DNA from: Pseudomonadota bacterium | GTDB lineage: Bacteria > Pseudomonadota > Alphaproteobacteria > Sphingomonadales > Sphingomonadaceae | Direction of reading: 5' to 3' | NCBI GenBank assembly: GCA_023390415.1 | Contig: JAEWCW010000052.1 | Coordinates: 1-31,128, forward strand | DNA length: 31,128 nt | Shown: one piece after another, positions 1 through 7,149 of the stretch | Numbering within the stretch: the first letter of the stretch is position 1 | Layout: every line of letters starts with the position of its first letter | Program-made: the position numbers and the translations under genes | Notes under the pieces: model-generated | Told to the model about the DNA's origin: nothing | Database searches by the model: none | What the model saw: the letters and a program-made list of their open reading frames with translations, nothing else

Positions 1-12
1 GTCAGCCGAAGA

Positions 13-2187
13 TCAGCCGGCGCCGCCGCCTGCCGCGAGCGCGGCGAGGAGGAGCAAGGCGACGATGTTGGTGATCTTGATCATCGGATTCACTGCCGGG
101 CCAGCCGTGTCCTTGTAGGGATCGCCGACCGTGTCGCCGGTCACCGCGGCCTTGTGGGCCTCTGAGCCCTTGCCGCCGTGATTGCCGTCCTCGATATACT
201 TCTTGGCATTGTCCCAGGCGCCGCCGCCCGACGTCATCGAGATGGCGACGAACAGGCCGGAGACGATCACGCCGAGCAGGAGCGCGCCCAAAGCGGCGAA
301 GCCCTGCTCGCGGCCCGCAAGGGCGGAGATGCCGAAGAAGACCGCAAGCGGCGCGAGCACAGGAAGCAGCGACGGAAGGATCATCTCGCGGATCGCCGCC
401 TTGGTGACCAGATCGACGGTCCGGGCATAATTGGGACGGCTGGTCCCTTCCATGATGCCCGGGTTCGACTGGAACTGCTCGCGCACGTCGATGACGACGT
501 TGCCGGCAGCGCGGCCGACCGCGGTCATGCCCATGGCCCCGAAGAGGTAGGGCAGGAGCGCGCCGAGCAGCAGGCCGACGACGACGTACGGATTGGACAG
601 CGAGAAATCGATCCCCGCCGGCCCGATGCCGAGCTCGGTCGCATAATGCTGGAGGTCGGTCGTGTAGGCGCCGAACAGGACGCGCGCTGCGAGCCCGGCC
701 GAGCCGATCGCATAGCCCTTGGTCACCGCCTTGGTGGTGTTTCCGACCGCGTCCAAGGCGTCGGTGCGGGTGCGGACGTCATCCTCGAGATGCGCCATCT
801 CGGCGATTCCGCCTGCATTGTCGGTCACCGGGCCATAGGCGTCGAGCGCCACGACCATGCCCGCGAGAGCGAGCATCGAGGTCGCCGCGAAGGCGATGCC
901 GATGAGGCCGGCCAGCTGGTAGGAGACGATCATCCCGGCGCAGATGACCAGAGTCGGAAGCGCCGTGGATTCAAGGCTGATCGCCAGGCCCTGGATCACG
1001 TTGGTGCCGTGGCCGGTGACCGAGGCCTTCGCGATCGAGCGGACCGGGCGGTAGTTGGTGCCGGTATAATATTCGGTGATCCAGACGAGCAGGGCAGTGA
1101 CTCCGAGGCCGACCAGCATGCACCAGAAGAGATCCATGCCGGTGAAGCCGCCGGCGAGGGTCTCCGCCGGGACCTGCAGCTCGACGTCGGGCCCCGCGGC
1201 CTCGCGGACCGAGCCGAGCGGCCGGTCCATGTCGCCGAGCGTCCGCCAGGTGACGTAATAGAGCGCCGGGATCGAGAGGATCGCGGTGGTCCAGAAGCCC
1301 TTGTAGCGCGCCCCCATGATCGACTGGCTGGAGCCGAGGCGGACCATGTAGGTACCGATGATCGAGGTGAGGATGCAGACCCCGCCGATGATCAAAGGAA
1401 GGCTCATCAGGGCGGTGAGCTCGGCCGTGGTTCCGGCGACGAGCAAGGCGATCAGCACCATCGTGGCGCCGACGGTCACGACATAGGTCTCGAACAGGTC
1501 GGCGGCCATGCCGGCACAGTCGCCGACATTGTCGCCGACATTGTCGGCGATCACGGCCGGGTTGCGGGGATCGTCTTCGGGAATCCCTGCCTCGACCTTG
1601 CCGACCAGGTCGGCGCCGACGTCGGCGGCCTTTGTGAAGATGCCGCCGCCGAGACGCGCGAAGATCGAGATGAGCGAGGCGCCGAAGGCGAGGCTGACGA
1701 GGGAATCGACGACGAGGCGGTCGTTGGGCTCGTGACCCTGAACCTCGACGAGGACGTAGAAGAAGACCGCGATGGCGAGCAGGGCAAGGCCCGCCACCAG
1801 CATGCCGGTGATGGCGCCGGCGCGGAAGGCGGTGGTGAGGCCCGACTGCAGCGAACCGCGCGCGGCCTCTGCAGTGCGCACGTTGGCGCGGACCGAGATG
1901 TTCATGCCGATATAGCCGGCCGCGCCCGAAAGCACTGCGCCGAGCACGAAGCCGATCGCCTCGGTGATTCCGAGGAACAGGCCGACGAGGATCGCGACGA
2001 CGATCCCGACGATGGCGATGGTGGTGTACTGGCGTCCGAGATAGGCCTTGGCGCCTTCCTGGATCGCGCCGGCAATCGTCACCATCCGCTCGTTGCCCGC
2101 GCTGAGCGCGAGCACCTGCCGGCTGGTCACGATGCCATAGATCACTGCGGCGAGGCCGCAGGCGATGGCAATGAGCACAACGGTCAT
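13..2187 (-). CDS. hppA: K+-independent membrane-bound proton-pumping pyrophosphatase
   Basis: A 724-residue multi-pass inner-membrane protein that should hydrolyse pyrophosphate and pump protons. Family hallmarks are visible: the DVGADLVGKVEAGIPEDD substrate-binding segment, the NVGDNVGDCAGMAADLFETY segment, and GNTTKAVTKGYAIGSA. Lys486 in GNTTKA is the residue that, in this family, marks enzymes that do not need potassium; potassium-dependent ones carry Ala there. The start is ATG at 2187 (MTVVLIAIACG), directly at the first membrane helix and preceded by a GGGAA ribosome-binding sequence; the longer open frame upstream lacks family features. Length is normal for bacterial H+-PPases. It lies 124 bp downstream of thiL on the same strand. 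Identity is very secure; proton rather than sodium specificity is inferred from family type. Confidence 0.97.
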   Translation of the reverse strand: MTVVLIAIACGLAAVIYGIVTSRQVLALSAGNERMVTIAGAIQEGAKAYLGRQYTTIAIVGIVVAILVGLFLGITEAIGFVLGAVLSGAAGYIGMNISVRANVRTAEAARGSLQSGLTTAFRAGAITGMLVAGLALLAIAVFFYVLVEVQGHEPNDRLVVDSLVSLAFGASLISIFARLGGGIFTKAADVGADLVGKVEAGIPEDDPRNPAVIADNVGDNVGDCAGMAADLFETYVVTVGATMVLIALLVAGTTAELTALMSLPLIIGGVCILTSIIGTYMVRLGSSQSIMGARYKGFWTTAILSIPALYYVTWRTLGDMDRPLGSVREAAGPDVELQVPAETLAGGFTGMDLFWCMLVGLGVTALLVWITEYYTGTNYRPVRSIAKASVTGHGTNVIQGLAISLESTALPTLVICAGMIVSYQLAGLIGIAFAATSMLALAGMVVALDAYGPVTDNAGGIAEMAHLEDDVRTRTDALDAVGNTTKAVTKGYAIGSAGLAARVLFGAYTTDLQHYATELGIGPAGIDFSLSNPYVVVGLLLGALLPYLFGAMGMTAVGRAAGNVVIDVREQFQSNPGIMEGTSRPNYARTVDLVTKAAIREMILPSLLPVLAPLAVFFGISALAGREQGFAALGALLLGVIVSGLFVAISMTSGGGAWDNAKKYIEDGNHGGKGSEAHKAAVTGDTVGDPYKDTAGPAVNPMIKITNIVALLLLAALAAGGGAG

Positions 2188-2207
2188 GAAAATTCCCTTC
2201 AATCGAC

Positions 2208-2230
2208 GCGCCGGACGGGAAATCCGACGC
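2208..2230 (-). other. Hairpin in the hppA leader
   Basis: Read on the minus strand, GCGTCGGA and TCCGGCGC can form an 8-bp stem with one G-T wobble around a 7-nt loop, ending about 20 nt upstream of the hppA start codon. It lies in the 124-bp gap between thiL and hppA. No T-tract follows, so it is not an obvious intrinsic terminator; it may be an mRNA leader structure or simply GC-rich folding. Confidence 0.35.
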
Positions 2231-2311
2231 GAGCCCCTTGTTCGTCGCTGGGCGACAAGACGCGCACGAAGGCGCGCGTAGCGGGGAGGTGTAACGCCTT
2301 TGGGAAAGGTT

Positions 2312-3226
2312 TCAACCGGGCTGGCGATGCTCCCAGCCGAGCCGATCGGGAAGGGGTACGGGGCGGCCGTCCTCGGTGAGGGCGAGGCCGGTTCCGCCGG
2401 CAGCGACCCCGATGCGGGCGAAGGGCAGGCCGAGCTCATCCGAAAGCCGGTGGACAAACCCTCCCCCGGCCTCCGGCATGGTGAAGAGCAGCTCGTAATC
2501 GTCGCCGCCGGTGATCGCGGCACTGCGTTCCACGCCGGGCGCCAGCGGGACCTGTGAGAGGTCGATCAGGAGCGAGACCCCGCTCGCCGCGGCCATTCGT
2601 GCGGCATCGATCAGCAGTCCATCCGAGACGTCCATCATCGCGCTGACATAAGGGGCGAGCCGGCCCCCTGCCGCGAGACGGGCCTCGGGCCGGCGGTAGC
2701 GTTCGATGAGGGACATTGGCTCGGCGAGGCCTTGCGCGAGCAGTGCGAGACCGGCCGACGCGCCGCCGATCTCGCCGCTGACCCAGAGCTGGTCTCCGGG
2801 CTTCGCGCCGGATCGGGACGGGACCGGTCCCACAGCCTCGCCGATGGCGGTGAGGCCAAGCGCGCGGACGGGCGCCGACACCGTGTCGCCGCCGAGGAGG
2901 GGCAACTCGAAATGGGCCAGCGCCTCGGCGAGGCCGGCGGCGAAGGCGCGATCCCATTCGCCGTCGCCAAGAGTGAAGCCGAGCAATGCGCCGACCGGCC
3001 GCGCGCCCTTCGCAGCGAGGTCCGACAGGTTCACCGCGACCAGCTTCCAGGCGACGTCGCCTGGGGGGTCGTCGGGGAGGAAGTGGACGCCCTCGACGAT
3101 CATGTCGTGGGTGAGGACGAGGGTCGCCCCGCCGAGTTCGAGCACCGCCGCATCGTCTGCGAATCCCCGCGCCCCGGCTGCTGCCAGCGGGCGGATGAGG
3201 TCGATGAACTCGGCTTCGCGCGTCAT
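2312..3226 (-). CDS. thiL: Thiamine-monophosphate kinase
   Basis: A 304-residue cytosolic enzyme that phosphorylates thiamine monophosphate to thiamine diphosphate with ATP, the last step of cofactor formation. It shows the ThiL/PurM-like fold signatures: an N-terminal GFADDAAVLE acidic metal/ATP site, then THDMIVEGVHF, a central LLGGDTVSAP segment, MMDVSDGLLIDAARMA, and a late GGDDYELLF motif. The ATG at 3226 gives the usual MTREAEFIDLI opening; the frame runs further upstream but that part would overlap nusB and has no family match. It sits 16 bp after nusB on the same strand, the common alphaproteobacterial nusB-thiL order, so co-transcription is likely. Length is typical. Confidence 0.95.
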   Translation of the reverse strand: MTREAEFIDLIRPLAAAGARGFADDAAVLELGGATLVLTHDMIVEGVHFLPDDPPGDVAWKLVAVNLSDLAAKGARPVGALLGFTLGDGEWDRAFAAGLAEALAHFELPLLGGDTVSAPVRALGLTAIGEAVGPVPSRSGAKPGDQLWVSGEIGGASAGLALLAQGLAEPMSLIERYRRPEARLAAGGRLAPYVSAMMDVSDGLLIDAARMAAASGVSLLIDLSQVPLAPGVERSAAITGGDDYELLFTMPEAGGGFVHRLSDELGLPFARIGVAAGGTGLALTEDGRPVPLPDRLGWEHRQPG

Positions 3227-3242
3227 GCGCGTGCTATAGCTG

Positions 3243-3695
3243 CTAGCGGACGTCCTTGGCGACGGCGTCGAGCAGGCCGTTGACGAAGGCGGCTTCCTTC
3301 TTGTCGTAGAAGGCTTTGGCCACGTCGACATATTCGGAGATGATGCTGCCGGTCGGCACGTCCTTGCGCGCGAGCAGCTCGTAAGCGCCGGCGCGGAGGA
3401 TCTGGCGCATCGGCCGGTCGAGCCGGGTCAGCGCCCAGCCCTCGGCGAGACGCGCCGTGATCAGCCCGTCGAGCTCGGCAGTGCGGGCATGGACCCCGGC
3501 GACCACGTCATCGAAGAAATCGACCTCCGCATCGGCATATTCGACGCCCTCGATGGTCGCGCCGAGCCGGTGCTGGTGGAATTCGTGGAGCAGCCGGGCG
3601 ATCGGCGTCTCTTCCATCTCATGCTGGTAGAGCGCCTGGACGGCGGCGAGGCGCGCGGCGGAGCGCGATCGGGAACGGTCGGAGGCGGAAGACAT
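3243..3695 (-). CDS. nusB: Transcription antitermination factor NusB
   Basis: A 150-residue all-helical RNA-binding protein that, with NusE/S10, binds boxA and supports antitermination on rRNA operons. Visible family features are the N-terminal SRSAARLAAVQALYQHEME helix with the basic patch, the central DFFDDVVAGV segment, and the C-terminal stretch with AYELL and a conserved ISEYVDVAKAFYD, ending in VNGLLDAVAKDVR. Start: ATG at 3695 (MSSASDRS) is chosen; an in-frame ATG at 3707 (MARQMSSA) is equally possible, since neither has a strong ribosome-binding site. It is followed closely by thiL. Identity is secure, the exact start is not. Confidence 0.95.
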   Translation of the reverse strand: MSSASDRSRSRSAARLAAVQALYQHEMEETPIARLLHEFHQHRLGATIEGVEYADAEVDFFDDVVAGVHARTAELDGLITARLAEGWALTRLDRPMRQILRAGAYELLARKDVPTGSIISEYVDVAKAFYDKKEAAFVNGLLDAVAKDVR

Positions 3696-3753
3696 TTGCC
3701 GGGCCATAGCGGCGGGCGCAGCGCGCTGCAAAGCCCGTATATCCGCGCCCGCC

Positions 3754-4656
3754 CTATAGCGGCGTATCGGCGATGAAGTCGCGGATCGCCGTCGTCACCG
3801 TGCCCGGCTCCTCCCAGGTGATGAAATGCCCGGCCGCCGGCGCTGTGACGAGTCGCAGATCCTCGATTAGATCGTGCAGGCCTGCCAGCTGGACCGGGAG
3901 CAACGCGCTGTCCTTCAGGCCCCAGACGACGAGCGTCGGCATTCGGAGCTTCGGGAAGGGCGCATGGGTCCAGAGCGGCGCCTTCGCCTCCTCGCCTGGG
4001 AGGGGCACGACGATCTTCGAGGCGCGGTACCAGTTGAGCATGGTCGTGATCACGCCCGGCTGCTTCCAGTCGTCCAGATAATGCCGGCGCTCCTCGTCAG
4101 GGAGCTTGGTCGCATCGGCATGGGCGAGCATCACCTTCTCGAGAAAGGTCTCGAGGCCCATTCCGACGATCGCCGCCTCGGCGCCCGGCGTACGGAAGAA
4201 GTTGATATATTGGGAGGCAGCGCGCTGGGCCTCGTCATCGATCAGCGACTTCTGAAAGACGAGCGGGTGCGGCGCGTTGACGATGACCAGCCGCCGGACC
4301 CGGAGCGGGTGCTGGAGCGCGGCCGTCCAGGCGACCGCGCCGCCCCAATCGTGGCCGACCAGGGTGAAGCGATCGAAGCCGAGCGCGTCCATCAGCGCCA
4401 TCGCATCCTGGACGATCCTGTCCGTCTCGTAATTCTCGACTCCCTCGGGCTTGTCCGATGCGGCGAAGCCGCGCTGGTCCGGCGCGACCACCTGGAAGTC
4501 GAGGGCGAGCTCCTCGATCTGGTTGCGCCAAGTACGGTGCGATTCGGGGAACCCGTGAAGGAACAGGATCGGCTCGCCGTGCTCGGGCCCGCCGTGGCAG
4601 ACGTTGAGCGTCACCCCGGTCGAGAGCTCGATCCGCTCGGTCCTCAGAGCGCTCAC
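3754..4656 (-). CDS. Alpha/beta hydrolase, epoxide hydrolase-like
   Basis: A 300-residue alpha/beta-hydrolase. The oxyanion motif HGFPES, the nucleophile elbow GHDWGG with Asp103, an acid Asp249 (WGLKDS) and His277 (AAGHF) give an Asp-Asp-His triad, as in epoxide hydrolases and haloalkane dehalogenases rather than serine esterases. Two lid tyrosines, Tyr150 (SQYINFF) and Tyr210 (LNWYRA), fit the epoxide-polarising pair, so epoxide hydrolase is preferred. The GTG start at 4656 overlaps the TGA of the upstream pirin gene as GTGA, which decides the start and implies translational coupling. An ATG further upstream at 4698 would lie deep inside the pirin gene. The physiological substrate is unknown; detoxification of reactive epoxides is a guess. 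Confidence 0.86.
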   Translation of the reverse strand: MSALRTERIELSTGVTLNVCHGGPEHGEPILFLHGFPESHRTWRNQIEELALDFQVVAPDQRGFAASDKPEGVENYETDRIVQDAMALMDALGFDRFTLVGHDWGGAVAWTAALQHPLRVRRLVIVNAPHPLVFQKSLIDDEAQRAASQYINFFRTPGAEAAIVGMGLETFLEKVMLAHADATKLPDEERRHYLDDWKQPGVITTMLNWYRASKIVVPLPGEEAKAPLWTHAPFPKLRMPTLVVWGLKDSALLPVQLAGLHDLIEDLRLVTAPAAGHFITWEEPGTVTTAIRDFIADTPL

Positions 4657-5552
4657 GGATAGCTGACCGTCTTCACGACCTCGGGAAGCGGGATCCATTC
4701 CTCATGGTCGTCCGGCGGCAGGGCGAAGGCGCCCGCCTGCCAGTCCTCGCGCGCCTGGCGGATCCGTTCGCGGCTCGACGAGACGAAGTTCCACCAGACG
4801 TGGCGCGGACCGTCGAGCGGGGCGCCGCCGCAGAGCATGACATGCGCGCCCGCAGCCGAGCGCAGGGTCGCAGCAGCGCCGGGGGCGAGGACGTAGAGGG
4901 TCTGCGGTTCGAGCCGGAGGCCGTCGAGGCTGGCCTCGCCCTCGGCGAGATAGATTGCGCGCTCGTCGGCTTCGGCGTCGACCGGCATCGCGCCGCCGGC
5001 GCCGAGCTGGATGTCGGCATAGATAGTCTCGCTGTGGCAGGTGACCGGCGAGGTCGCGCCCCAGAGCGTGCCCATCACCACCCGTGCGGACGCCGCGCCG
5101 TCGGAGACGAGCGGCAGGCGCTCGCTCGCGACATGCTCGAAGGCTGGATCGATTTCCTCCTTGGCAGTGGGAAGGGCCAGCCAAGTCTGGATACCGCTGA
5201 GCTCGGGCCCGTCGGGGCGAAGCTCAGCCGGCGAGCGCTCGCTATGGCTGATCCCCCTGCCGGCGGTCATCAGGTTCACGGCGCCCGGCTCGATCCGCTG
5301 GTAGGTGCCCAGCGAATCGCGATGGTCGATCGCCCCGGCGAAGAGATAGGTCACGGTCGCGAGGTTGATGTGCGGATGCGGCCGGACGTCGATCCCCCCG
5401 CCGGGGGGAAGATGGGCCGGGCCCATCTGATCAAAGAAGATGAACGGCCCGATCGTCGTCCGCTCCCGGTGCGGGAGCGTGCGGTGGACCTTGAACCCAC
5501 CGAGATCGTGGGTGGTGGGTGTGAGAGTCTGGAGGATGAGTTCGTCGGCCAT
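4653..5552 (-). CDS. Pirin family cupin protein
   Basis: A 299-residue bicupin of the pirin family. The metal site seen in human pirin and E. coli YhhW (His, His, His, Glu) is present: His59 and His61 in RPHPHINLATV, and His103 and Glu105 in GRGISHSERSP. The motifs FIFFDQMGP, TYLFAGAIDHRDSLG and PGAVNLMTAGRGI are also typical. Some pirins oxidise quercetin-like flavonoids; others bind regulators or enzymes, so the activity here is not predictable. The ATG at 5552 gives the canonical MADELILQTLTPTTHDLGGF opening. The stop overlaps the GTG of the epoxide-hydrolase-like gene by 4 nt, so the two form a unit, divergent from the secreted protein at 5730. Confidence 0.93.
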   Translation of the reverse strand: MADELILQTLTPTTHDLGGFKVHRTLPHRERTTIGPFIFFDQMGPAHLPPGGGIDVRPHPHINLATVTYLFAGAIDHRDSLGTYQRIEPGAVNLMTAGRGISHSERSPAELRPDGPELSGIQTWLALPTAKEEIDPAFEHVASERLPLVSDGAASARVVMGTLWGATSPVTCHSETIYADIQLGAGGAMPVDAEADERAIYLAEGEASLDGLRLEPQTLYVLAPGAAATLRSAAGAHVMLCGGAPLDGPRHVWWNFVSSSRERIRQAREDWQAGAFALPPDDHEEWIPLPEVVKTVSYP

Positions 5553-5729
5553 TGCGAGCTTTCTAGACCTTGTCGCTCCGGAATCGGAGTCGAAGGTTGT
5601 TCCGGGGGCGCAATCGTGCTTGTCTGTGCGGGGCGCCGCCGAACATGCAAGCTTTTCCGCGTGCCGCCTCCCTCCTGTGAAGCGTCTCACCGGGCGGCCG
5701 AAGCCGCTCTCGAAGCCAGGAGTTGCACC
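5553..5729. other. Divergent intergenic region, pirin unit / secreted protein
   Basis: This 177-bp gap must carry the promoters for the leftward pirin-hydrolase pair and the rightward secreted-protein gene. I see a small hairpin (CTCCG-GAAT-CGGAG at 5576-5589), but no -35/-10 pair good enough to assert on either strand. Confidence 0.4.
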
Positions 5730-6176
5730 ATGAAGAAATTCATCATGGCGGCCATGTTGGCCGGCAGCATCGCATTCTCCACGCCCGCGGCGGCGCAGGA
5801 AAGCAGCTACACGCCCAGCGGCTACTGGGTGGTGCAGGGAATCTATCTCGAGGACGGCCAGTTCGAGAATTACATGGACTTTATCGCCGACACCTATCGC
5901 CGGTCGCAGGATTTCGCGCGCCAGAGCGGCTGGATCAGCGGCTACCGGATCCTCGCGAACGTCAACCGCCGGAGCGACGAGCCCGACCTCTATCTCATCA
6001 CCGAGATGCCGCGCCTCGCCACGCCCCAAGAGAGCGTGGAGCGGGAGCGGCGGATGAACGAACATATGCGGCAGACGACCCGCCAGGCCGAGGAAGCAAG
6101 CGGCCAGCGCGTGCGGATGCGCCGGCTCGGAAGCAACCTGCTGCTGCAGGAGCTGACATTGCGGCCCAGCCGGTGA
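5730..6176 (+). CDS. Small secreted protein, possible alpha-beta barrel fold
   Basis: A 148-residue protein with a clear Sec signal peptide: positive MKK start, hydrophobic IMAAMLAGSIAF, and an AAA-QE cleavage site near residue 23. The mature part opens with GYWVVQGIYLEDGQFENYMDFI and continues through SGYRILANVN and LYLITEM. This beta-helix-beta rhythm resembles dimeric alpha-beta barrel (ABM/NIPSNAP-like) proteins, but that is inference only. The ATG at 5730 has an AGGAG ribosome-binding site 7 nt upstream, which fixes the start. The gene stands alone and ends at a hairpin before the convergent bolA. I do not recognise a named family; the likely location is the periplasm. Confidence 0.8.
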   Translation: MKKFIMAAMLAGSIAFSTPAAAQESSYTPSGYWVVQGIYLEDGQFENYMDFIADTYRRSQDFARQSGWISGYRILANVNRRSDEPDLYLITEMPRLATPQESVERERRMNEHMRQTTRQAEEASGQRVRMRRLGSNLLLQELTLRPSR

Positions 6177-6181
6177 AGTGA

Positions 6182-6200
6182 CGGGGCGTCCTGCGCCCCG
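6182..6200. terminator. Hairpin between convergent genes (possible bidirectional terminator)
   Basis: CGGGGCG and CGCCCCG form a perfect 7-bp GC stem around TCCTG, placed between the stop of the secreted-protein gene and the stop of bolA. There is no T-tract on either side, so intrinsic termination is plausible but not certain. Confidence 0.5.
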
Positions 6201-6204
6201 CCGC

Positions 6205-6489
6205 TCATTCCCCCGGCGCCTTGGCCCGGATCGCCAGCGCGTGGACGCGCTCGGCGAGGAGGTCGGCGAGCGCCCCGTTCACCGCGCGCTGGCGCTCGAG
6301 CCGGCTCTTTCCGGCAAAGGCGGCGGAGACGATCTCCACCGTGAAATGGCTTTCGCCGCGCGGATCGTGGCCGGCATGGCCGCGATGCCTCTCGCTGTCG
6401 TCGATCACGGCGAGCCGTTCGGGAGCGAGGGCGGCGCGAAGGCGTTCCTCGATCTGGCGGGCCACCGGCCCGGTGCAAGCATCTGACAT
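6205..6489 (-). CDS. bolA: BolA family protein
   Basis: A 94-residue BolA/IbaG-type protein. BolA proteins bind monothiol glutaredoxins through Fe-S clusters and some act as morphology-linked regulators. The class II KH-like fold signatures are visible: ERHRGHAGHDPRGESHF with its histidines, then FAGKSRLERQRAVNGAL, and the closing VHALAIRAKAP segment. The ATG at 6489 (MSDACTGPVARQIEERLRAAL) is the only start that fits the family. No ribosome-binding site precedes it; a TATATA box ends 6 nt upstream, which could allow a leaderless message. It diverges from the J-domain/cobS/cobT genes, a neighbourhood I recognise from other alphaproteobacteria. Whether it is the BolA1 or the IbaG subtype is not decided. 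Confidence 0.93.
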   Translation of the reverse strand: MSDACTGPVARQIEERLRAALAPERLAVIDDSERHRGHAGHDPRGESHFTVEIVSAAFAGKSRLERQRAVNGALADLLAERVHALAIRAKAPGE

Positions 6490-6491
6490 CG

Positions 6492-6505
6492 CGCCTATAT
6501 AGGCG
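6492..6505. promoter_or_regulatory. 14-bp perfect palindrome in the bolA / J-protein divergent region
   Basis: CGCCTATATAGGCG is a perfect 14-bp palindrome in a 40-bp gap between divergent genes. Its TATATA core can act as a -10 element on both strands. On the minus strand the core ends 6 nt before the bolA ATG, so transcription would begin at or next to the start codon. A TTGACT lies upstream for bolA at 6523-6528, but the 21-nt spacing is too long for a standard promoter. Confidence 0.5.
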
Positions 6506-6529
6506 AATAAGCGACAAAGGGCAGTCAAG

Positions 6530-7135
6530 TTGGCGAGTGCGGGCAAAAGGGAGACGAAATTCCACGGGCGGGCGCCGGATCCGCACGGCCCCTGCGCGCA
6601 TGCCGGCTGCCAGGCGCCGGGCGAGTTTCGCGCCCCGCACGGCCGCGGTGCCTCATTCGACGGGCCGGGCGACTGGCAGTGGCTGTGCCTCGACCATGTC
6701 CGCGCCTTCAATTCGGGTTACAATTTCTTTTCGGGCATGAGCCCAGAGGAGATTTCAGAGGCGCAGAATCCCTATGGCGGCTGGGACCGCGAGACTCGCG
6801 CCTTCGCGACCGGCGGCGGCGACCGGCCGCCGCGCTGGGCCGACTTTACGGACCCACTCGACGCGATCGGGGCGCGCTTCCGCCGCGCAACCGCGGACGA
6901 TCCCCGCCGAGACGGGCGCGAGCTCAGTCAGGCCGACCGCCGCTCGCTGAAGCTGCTCGGCCTTGGCGTCGATGCCGACCGCCGCGCGTTGCGCCAGCGT
7001 TATGCCGACCTGCTGCGCCGCTACCATCCCGACCATAATGGCGGCGACCGCAGCCATGAGAAAGCGTTGCAGGCCGTGATCGAGGCCTATACGCAGCTCA
7101 AATCCCGTCCCGCCTTTGCCGGCCCAGCGAAATAA
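6530..7135 (+). CDS. J-domain protein with N-terminal Cys/His motif
   Basis: A 201-residue co-chaperone-like protein. The C-terminal J-domain has the obligatory HPD (His166-Asp168) in RRYHPDHNGGDRS, preceded by the helix ALRQRYADLLRRY and followed by KALQAVIEAYTQLK. The N-terminal half has Cys22, Cys27, Cys53 and His56 (PCAHAGC and LCLDHV), which may bind zinc, and a FNSGYNFFSGMS segment found in this alphaproteobacterial family. No ATG or GTG lies before the conserved part; the best start is TTG at 6530 with a weak AAGG upstream, and an in-frame stop sits at 6500. It lies 14 bp before cobS and presumably recruits a DnaK-type chaperone to an unknown client. Confidence 0.88.
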   Translation: MASAGKRETKFHGRAPDPHGPCAHAGCQAPGEFRAPHGRGASFDGPGDWQWLCLDHVRAFNSGYNFFSGMSPEEISEAQNPYGGWDRETRAFATGGGDRPPRWADFTDPLDAIGARFRRATADDPRRDGRELSQADRRSLKLLGLGVDADRRALRQRYADLLRRYHPDHNGGDRSHEKALQAVIEAYTQLKSRPAFAGPAK

Positions 7136-7149
7136 TCTCGAGAAGCAAG

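Noticed and set aside
2188..2311. Long upstream extension of hppA from an ATG at 2523
   Set aside because: The extension of about 112 residues overlaps thiL, has no helix pattern of the family and is bypassed by a well-placed ATG at 2187.
178..2379. Long plus-strand open frame (733 codons) opposite hppA
   Set aside because: It is the antisense shadow of a conserved GC-rich gene; its product is extreme in Arg, Asp and Gly, without any recognisable domain.
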